Origin: Enoplolaimus lenunculus | Taxonomy: Eukaryota; Nematoda; Enoplea; Enoplida; Thoracostomopsidae | Length of the DNA stretch: 64,000 nt | Assembly (NCBI GenBank): GCA_030248215.1 | Contig: JASANG010002819.1 | Span: forward strand, 62,001 to 126,000 | Reading direction: 5' to 3' | Shown: piece by piece, positions 62,601-64,000 of the stretch | Position numbering within the stretch: position 1 is the stretch's first letter | Layout: each line of letters begins with the position of its first letter | Notes under the pieces: generated by a model | The model's input: only the letters and a program-made list of their open reading frames with translations | What the model was told of the DNA's origin: nothing | Database searches by the model: none | Translations under genes and position numbers: made by a program

Positions 62601-62756
62601 TGCGCCATACCGTACCTTTGCACTTGTTATCCTCCATTTTGAATCCGGTTGCACAAGCACATTTGCGCATATTGCCTTCAAGCGGAATGCACAACTGCTC
62701 ACAGTCGCCGTTTCGCTTTTGACAAGGATGCGATCCTGTGGTTTCGGATTTTGCGG
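21301..62756 (-). CDS. lrp2: LRP2/megalin-type endocytic receptor, C-terminal part (5' end outside window)
   Basis: A giant single-pass receptor of the LDL receptor family; LRP2 mediates apical endocytosis of many ligands in epithelia. I trace 55 exons from 62756 to the stop TAA at 21303-21301, with phase agreement at every junction. Module order is EGF, propeller, EGF, propeller, EGF, ten class A modules, two EGF, propeller, EGF, eleven class A modules, two EGF, propeller, two EGF, membrane span and tail. The 10 and 11 module clusters match clusters III and IV of both LRP1 and LRP2. The two EGF modules before the membrane fit LRP2, since LRP1 has about six. The end [17 protein letters not shown] resembles the LRP2 end DTANLVKEDSEV. 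Clusters I and II and the signal peptide lie to the right of the window. One exon (46765-46865) carries an in-frame TAG in doubtful sequence. Confidence 0.93.
23198..23306 (-). CDS. lrp2: LRP2 exon: transmembrane segment
   Basis: Encodes a hydrophobic span of about 21 residues ([21 protein letters not shown]) broken only by Gly, followed by the stop-transfer cluster [10 protein letters not shown]. The topology is type I, with the class A, EGF and propeller modules outside. Confidence 0.96.
23567..24556 (-). CDS. lrp2: LRP2 exons: two juxtamembrane EGF modules
   Basis: Exon 24434-24556 encodes [17 protein letters not shown] and [16 protein letters not shown]. Exon 23567-23740 encodes [17 protein letters not shown] and [17 protein letters not shown], a laminin/Notch-style EGF, then a Ser-rich stalk. 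Two EGF modules here is the LRP2 arrangement. Confidence 0.92.
24893..25020. repeat. CAAA-rich simple repeat
   Basis: Degenerate (CAAA)n and (ACAAA)n tract of about 128 bp in an LRP2 intron. The lysine/glutamine-rich open frame through it is low-complexity only. Confidence 0.95.
25046..29314 (-). CDS. lrp2: LRP2 exons: beta-propeller D (membrane-proximal)
   Basis: Exons 29177-29314, 28742-28928, 27331-27534, 25876-26093 and 25046-25234, about 312 residues, longer than a usual propeller because of inserts such as the Ser-rich [11 protein letters not shown] loop. Blade signatures are [75 protein letters not shown] and [16 protein letters not shown]. Its introns host a 5'-truncated LINE, a trinucleotide tract and a MITE. 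The donor at 25875 belongs to a 26-bp triplication. Confidence 0.92.
25462..25730. mobile_element. MITE related to 15599-15911
   Basis: Left end CAGTATACAACCAGAAG and right end AACTGCGGTTGCGCTCTGG are imperfect inverted repeats of the ACAACCGGAGG family. It lies in the intron after LRP2 exon 25876-26093. Confidence 0.55.
25814..25893. repeat. 26-bp triplication spanning an LRP2 splice donor
   Basis: CCAGACGTTATCTGCTTAAA recurs three times at 26-bp spacing. Read on the - strand, each unit ends AACGTCTG and is followed by GTATGT, GTGTGT or GTTTGT, so the exon end and donor exist in three tandem versions. The most upstream donor, at 25875, is the one used here. Confidence 0.92.
26215..27018 (+). 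mobile_element. 5'-truncated Jockey-like LINE (C-terminal end of pol)
   Basis: An open frame of 267 residues on the strand opposite to LRP2. It starts in the region after the reverse transcriptase core ([40 protein letters not shown]). It ends with the typical [18 protein letters not shown] and [12 protein letters not shown]. These are the C-terminal hallmarks of Jockey/CR1-clade elements. The catalytic RT and endonuclease parts are absent, as expected for an incomplete insertion. The open frame suggests a fairly recent copy. The 3' end is somewhere after 27018. Confidence 0.85.
28941..29042. repeat. (AAT)n microsatellite with AAC interruption
   Basis: About 34 trinucleotides of AAT, with an inner block of AAC, in an LRP2 intron. 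Confidence 0.97.
29677..31350 (-). CDS. lrp2: LRP2 exons: two EGF modules after cluster IV
   Basis: Exon 31216-31350 encodes [20 protein letters not shown] and exon 29677-29820 encodes [16 protein letters not shown], the latter of calcium-binding type. The intron between them, about 1.4 kb, contains a large inverted-repeat element. Confidence 0.92.
30232..31170. mobile_element. Long inverted-repeat (foldback-type) element
   Basis: An arm at 30301-30345 (CTATAGCACAGGGCTATCAA, then GTGTCAGCGCCTTCCTCGAA) is matched inverted at 31101-31143. Weaker pairing continues inward, and an outer repeat of AGCCCAGGGCTATCACG lies at about 30235. The motif TAGCCCAGGGCTA is itself palindromic. The interior is AC-rich and non-coding. 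Superfamily unknown. Confidence 0.6.
31517..38177 (-). CDS. lrp2: LRP2 exons: EGF plus eleven LDLR class A modules (cluster IV)
   Basis: Exon 38008-38177 encodes an EGF ([14 protein letters not shown]) and, without a break, the first half of a class A module ([14 protein letters not shown]). Further exons are 37696-37771, 37358-37474, 36804-36926, 35329-35448, 34845-34938, 34569-34723, 34250-34398, 33836-33982, 33285-33363, 32092-32262 and 31517-31609. They give eleven modules with intact cysteines and acidic calcium motifs such as [13 protein letters not shown]. Five modules are divided by introns inside the module, so exon and module borders do not coincide. Eleven modules is the vertebrate cluster IV number. 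Confidence 0.93.
32641..33044. mobile_element. MITE of the CAGGGTGCAACCGGAA family
   Basis: The left end CAGAGTGTAACCGAAAT and right end GTTCCGCTTTGCACCCTCT are inverted. The interior shares TTTTAATTTTAATCC and GTGATA with the copy at 12808-13152. Confidence 0.65.
35531..35964. mobile_element. MITE with CAGGGTGCGACCG termini
   Basis: CAGGGTGCGACCG at 35531 and CGGTCGCACCTTG ending 35964 differ at one base when inverted. Flanks ACCAGAAG and ACAAAGTG match at only five of eight positions, so the target duplication is eroded or absent. 434 bp, non-coding, in the LRP2 intron 35449-36803. Confidence 0.75.
38464..40355 (-). CDS. lrp2: LRP2 exons: beta-propeller C
   Basis: Exons 40079-40355, 39489-39617, 38957-39127 and 38464-38687, about 267 residues, one propeller. 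It starts [14 protein letters not shown]. Blade signatures are [62 protein letters not shown] and [18 protein letters not shown]. As in vertebrate LRP2, only one propeller separates the last two class A clusters. Confidence 0.93.
40467..40766 (-). repeat. 150-bp tandem duplication over an LRP2 EGF exon
   Basis: Units 40467-40616 and 40617-40766 appear identical. The 40617-40766 unit holds the real exon end and its donor. The other holds a copy (40511-40616) that lacks the true acceptor and first part of the exon but keeps the donor. It could only be used through a cryptic acceptor (GCTGCAG) and would then be out of frame. Confidence 0.93.
40661..41313 (-). CDS. lrp2: LRP2 exons: two EGF modules after cluster III
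   Basis: Exon 41188-41313 encodes [18 protein letters not shown] and exon 40661-40798 encodes [19 protein letters not shown]. The DIDEC start with the later [14 protein letters not shown] is a calcium-binding EGF. The second exon is followed on its intron side by an apparently exact 150-bp duplicate. Confidence 0.92.
41858..54398 (-). CDS. lrp2: LRP2 exons: ten LDLR class A modules (cluster III)
   Basis: Exons 54270-54398, 51898-52020, 46765-46865, 46002-46186, 44841-44958, 44426-44537, 44077-44153, 43154-43343, 42628-42747 and 41858-41977 encode ten class A modules. Each has six cysteines and a calcium-binding acidic end (for example [13 protein letters not shown]), except for the damage noted in exon 46765-46865. 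Several modules are split by phase-0 or phase-2 introns between the second and fourth cysteines (46002|44958, 44841|44537, 44077|43343) instead of one module per exon. A complete DNA transposon (47000-51718) and a Merlin relic lie in two long introns. Cluster III of vertebrate LRP2 also has ten modules. Confidence 0.92.
43619..44030. repeat. Two diverged units of an interspersed repeat
   Basis: Segments around 43670-43830 and 43830-44030 share TTAGCTATTAGCTA, GGTTTTGGAGGTTTGTA, CACAATTTATTCA-like sequence and AAAAAGTCCTA. The block starts with CATGTATTGAGCGAAGCTC, as in the copies near 6418 and 62985. Non-coding. Confidence 0.65.
44545..44656. repeat. (ATT)n microsatellite
   Basis: About 35 ATT repeats in the LRP2 intron between exons 44841-44958 and 44426-44537. 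Confidence 0.97.
46765..46865 (-). CDS. lrp2: LRP2 class A exon with in-frame TAG, in doubtful sequence
   Basis: The acceptor CAG after a long T run and the donor G|GTTAGT give a 101-bp exon, phase 1 to phase 0. It joins exactly to 46186, where VSDENNSTC completes the module. The downstream half, [14 protein letters not shown], is a good class A sequence. The upstream half, coded by almost pure A/C on the + strand, reads [15 protein letters not shown] and then a TAG. It has Phe where the third cysteine belongs. Because the exon phases are intact and the damage is confined to the A/C-only patch, I read this as base-call error rather than a true pseudogene. Confidence 0.7.
46806..46999. other. 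A/C-only low-complexity patch, probably poor base calls
   Basis: On the + strand nearly every base is A or C, with runs such as eight C and eighteen or more A. This is unlike anything around it. It overlaps the upstream half of an LRP2 exon and touches the left end of the transposon at 47000. The composition fits degraded base calls or a misassembled read end better than a biological repeat. Confidence 0.7.
47000..51718. mobile_element. Complete DNA transposon with DUF7869-like transposase and PWWP-like domain
   Basis: The left terminus CTGCCGTGCTTTAGAAAAAT and right terminus, read inward as CTGCCGTGCTTTGGAAAAAG, match over about 32 bp with three differences and continue into GTAACTCCA. Copies of GACGTAACTCC and its complement GGAGTTACGTC are clustered within about 350 bp of each end. 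They occur at 47022, 47211, 47317 and 47337 on the left, and near 51434, 51500, 51520 and 51690 on the right. They are likely transposase binding sites. One gene of four exons lies between. The target duplication cannot be judged, because the left flank is the A/C-only patch. The element lies within an LRP2 intron, its gene on the same strand as LRP2. Confidence 0.88.
47422..50809 (-). CDS. Transposase: PWWP-like domain plus DUF7869-like RNase H-fold core, 831 aa
   Basis: Four exons: 50394-50809, 49689-49975, 47968-49406 and 47422-47775. All phases agree, giving 831 residues with no stop. Residues 1-70 resemble a PWWP/Tudor-like chromatin domain ([20 protein letters not shown], then VWLWWPG and YSFVSCRKI). 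A Pro/Ser/Thr-rich linker follows. Near residue 283 is C-N-C-x4-C, the start of the DUF7869-type region, and later C-Q-V-C and a knuckle with C-E-E-C and C-D-C-C. Candidate catalytic residues are D548 (SADLQK), D630 ([10 protein letters not shown]) and D674 or E681 ([12 protein letters not shown]). The C-terminus is acidic ([10 protein letters not shown]). The family name is from memory, and the triad and the donor at 49688 are inference. The ATG at 50809 is the first in frame near the domain. Confidence 0.82.
52390..53017 (+). mobile_element. Merlin-type DNA transposon relic
   Basis: The frame 52721-53017 contains [37 protein letters not shown] and YIYQTVN, which match the ISXO2/IS1595-like transposase of eukaryotic Merlin elements, including the DEWAAY catalytic Asp motif. 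An upstream frame (52399-52711) has [13 protein letters not shown] and [14 protein letters not shown], as in the N-terminal and zinc-ribbon parts. The frame shifts between these pieces, the region before VDRRN is missing, and the sequence ends before the last catalytic residue. It is a dead copy. I do not see its inverted termini. Confidence 0.8.
53600..54090 (-). other. Unidentified coding-like stretch in an LRP2 intron
   Basis: Two neighbouring frames on the - strand (53867-54076 and 53611-53937) are richer in GC and more protein-like than surrounding intron. They include a short Cys motif, [12 protein letters not shown]. That motif weakly recalls the zinc-binding region of integrases, so this may be an old mobile-element fossil. 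I do not recognise the family, and the exon phases of LRP2 do not need it. Confidence 0.3.
54735..54881 (-). CDS. lrp2: LRP2 exon: EGF module before class A cluster III
   Basis: Encodes [18 protein letters not shown] and [16 protein letters not shown], the classic NPC..NGGC EGF form found ahead of LDLR class A clusters. Phase 1 at both ends. Confidence 0.93.
55083..55160. repeat. 25-bp triplication beside an LRP2 splice donor
   Basis: ACATCAAAGAATTATTTACC is present three times at 25-bp spacing, followed by GCATC in the first two units and by ACATT in the third. On the - strand each unit contains GGTAAATAATTC, so the donor G|GTAAAT used for exon 55154-55285 is repeated twice more downstream within the intron. 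Confidence 0.92.
55154..58647 (-). CDS. lrp2: LRP2 exons: beta-propeller B
   Basis: Exons 58486-58647, 57846-57932, 57236-57422, 56517-56690, 56051-56169 and 55154-55285, about 287 residues. Blade signatures are [62 protein letters not shown] and [10 protein letters not shown]. The last exon ends the propeller with [14 protein letters not shown]. Its donor (G|GTAAAT) lies at the edge of a 25-bp sequence present three times, so alternative donors are possible. Confidence 0.9.
55561..55870. mobile_element. hAT-like MITE with near-perfect 8-bp target duplication
   Basis: The termini AAGGCATCGAT and ATCGATCCCTG are inverted. The flanks are AATGACAC (55553-55560) and ATTGACAC (55871-55878), seven of eight identical. 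A diverged relative lies in opposite orientation at about 17600-18010. It is in the LRP2 intron 55286-56050. Confidence 0.75.
58948..59094 (-). CDS. lrp2: LRP2 exon: EGF module between propellers A and B
   Basis: Encodes [20 protein letters not shown] followed by [15 protein letters not shown], six cysteines, phase 1 at both ends. The donor is the weak G|GTTGGT. Confidence 0.9.
59650..62297 (-). CDS. lrp2: LRP2 exons: beta-propeller A
   Basis: Exons 62205-62297, 61306-61485, 60935-61070, 60454-60625 and 59650-59875, about 269 residues, the size of one six-bladed YWTD propeller. It opens with [13 protein letters not shown]. Blade signatures include [63 protein letters not shown] and [13 protein letters not shown]. 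These propellers release ligands at low pH in the family. Confidence 0.92.
62616..62756 (-). CDS. lrp2: LRP2 exon: EGF module ahead of propeller A
   Basis: First exon visible in the window. It encodes [18 protein letters not shown] and then [14 protein letters not shown], a six-cysteine EGF module of the type that separates beta-propellers. It begins in phase 1 after acceptor TGTAG, so the gene continues to higher coordinates. The remaining 1.24 kb of the window to the right shows no exon. Confidence 0.9.
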
Positions 62757-64000
62757 CTACAATAAGGATTTAGCAATGAGCACTGGACGTCAAGGTAACT
62801 TTTATCCCAATATTATCCGATAGGCGTCGGAATTCCGGATATGCGTGTGAAATATAGACTATTGATGAGTACTGGATACCCGAATAATTTGTTTATTGTT
62901 ATATTATTTAGTAGGCCTCGGATATCCGGTAATTTGTATAATGATCCGGCAAAATGTGCCAATTAATATTGGACCAATTGTAGTAGAAATGCATGTATTG
63001 ATCGAAGCTCGGACATACTTTTTAATCAGTCTAGTTAAGCAGAGGCTGATTCAAAAATTTCTAACGGGGGGTAGGCTGTCAAATGTTATAAAACGCATAA
63101 ATTATAAGTTCAAAAAATTTTGCAAGGGTTAAAATTGAAAGGACCTTATCATTTTATAACAAAATAATTTCTGACGGTTAAAATTGTATTTTTTACAAAA
63201 AATTCTGATGGGGAAATTAGGAACCTTACCATTTTATCACAAAAAATTCTGACGGGAGAGGCGTACGCCCCCCTAGATTCGCTAGTCTAGTTAAGCATTC
63301 TAAACTTATGAAGCACAAACGGATAGTTTTTCCCACTTATATTCCAATTAATCTAATATATAACTTAGGTATTAGCTAACTATTCATTGATCAGTTTTGG
63401 AGGTTTATAAACAATTTATTCAGATTTGTCGAGCCCAAAAATCGTTCTAATTTAGGCTTAACCAATTATACAAATTAGCGTGTAATTAATAAACGGCTGG
63501 AAACTTTAAAACCCCAATGCGATGTTAACACCCCAGGATAATAAGCGTTTAAACAAAAGGTTATCAAGATCGGTTCAGCGGTTCCTGAAATACTTTTCGG
63601 ACGGACAGACGGGCGGACAAGCATCCACCTTTAGTCACCGTTTCGCCTAATAATATATTTTGCGTGGTGCCCATTACTAACTAATGCAGGTACTTCCTAA
63701 ACTAAAAGCGACATCATCAAAAACATGTATTTCGCGGTATTTATTTGAACCACAAATACGCCATTACTCCATATTATCAATGGAACAAGGGTAATAATCG
63801 AAATTAATAAATGTCGCATATTGTGTGAGAATGAAAAAGCTCAATTCGAATAGAAATACGAGATGTTTATTTACATGCAAACACCTTGGGACCAGGGTGG
63901 CACCGAACCCACGATTTGACCGAATCCGAATCCGAATGCAGTGCTAATTTGCCAAATCCGAAACCGAATCCGAATCCTGCATTTGCAAATTTCAGATATA
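62757..64000. other. LRP2 intron with repeats (right edge)
   Basis: No exon is recognisable. It contains CCGGATAT-rich MITE debris (62800-62960) and an interspersed repeat copy at about 62985-63650. That copy has CATGTATTGATCGAAGCTC at its start and AAGATCGGTTCAGCGGTTCC plus GACGGACAGACGGGCGGAC near its end. The start of a CAGGGTGGCACCGAACC element at 63893 runs off the window. Confidence 0.7.

Noticed and set aside
21301-62756. Assignment of the receptor to LRP1 or LRP4
   Set aside because: LRP1 has about six EGF modules before the membrane and lacks the DSEV-like end; LRP4 has one short class A cluster. Both conflict with the 10 and 11 module clusters plus two EGF modules.

Overview
The window looks like AT-rich genomic DNA of an invertebrate chordate, most likely an ascidian tunicate. 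The reasons are short introns (mostly 200-700 bp), many miniature DNA transposons, a Merlin-type relic, and two animal genes with clear vertebrate counterparts but divergent sequence. Species assignment is inference; no rRNA, mitochondrial or other marker gene is present.

Two convergent host genes fill the window, and both are cut by its edges. On the + strand (410-10906) lies the 3' part of an AGAP-type ArfGAP (centaurin gamma): end of the GTPase-like domain, split PH domain, ArfGAP zinc finger and ankyrin repeats. On the - strand (62756 down to 21301) lie 55 exons encoding the C-terminal part of a giant endocytic receptor of the LRP2/megalin type. Their order is EGF, propeller, EGF, propeller, EGF, ten LDLR class A modules, two EGF, propeller, EGF, eleven class A modules, two EGF, propeller, two EGF, one membrane span, and a cytoplasmic tail with one FxNPxY motif and a C-terminal PDZ ligand. 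The class A clusters of 10 and 11, and only two EGF modules before the membrane, fit LRP2 and not LRP1. Splice phases agree across every listed junction in both genes. The roughly 10.4 kb between the two stop codons (10907-21300) holds 3' UTRs and degraded mobile elements; I recognise no further gene there.

The most notable object is a DNA transposon of about 4.7 kb (47000-51718) inside an LRP2 intron. It has inverted termini of about 32 bp, subterminal GTAACTCC repeats, and a four-exon gene reading as an unbroken 831-residue protein. That protein has an N-terminal PWWP-like domain and a DUF7869-like, RNase H-fold transposase core. It looks young and possibly still functional.

Other mobile DNA includes a Merlin relic, a 5'-truncated Jockey-like LINE, several hAT-like MITE families (one copy with a perfect 8-bp target duplication), a long inverted-repeat element and a GC-rich nested element. 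Small tandem duplications repeatedly hit exons or splice donors: 297 bp over an ankyrin exon, 150 bp over an EGF exon, and 25-26 bp triplications at two donors. A patch of almost pure A/C sequence (46806-46999) overlaps one LRP2 exon and probably reflects poor base calls.
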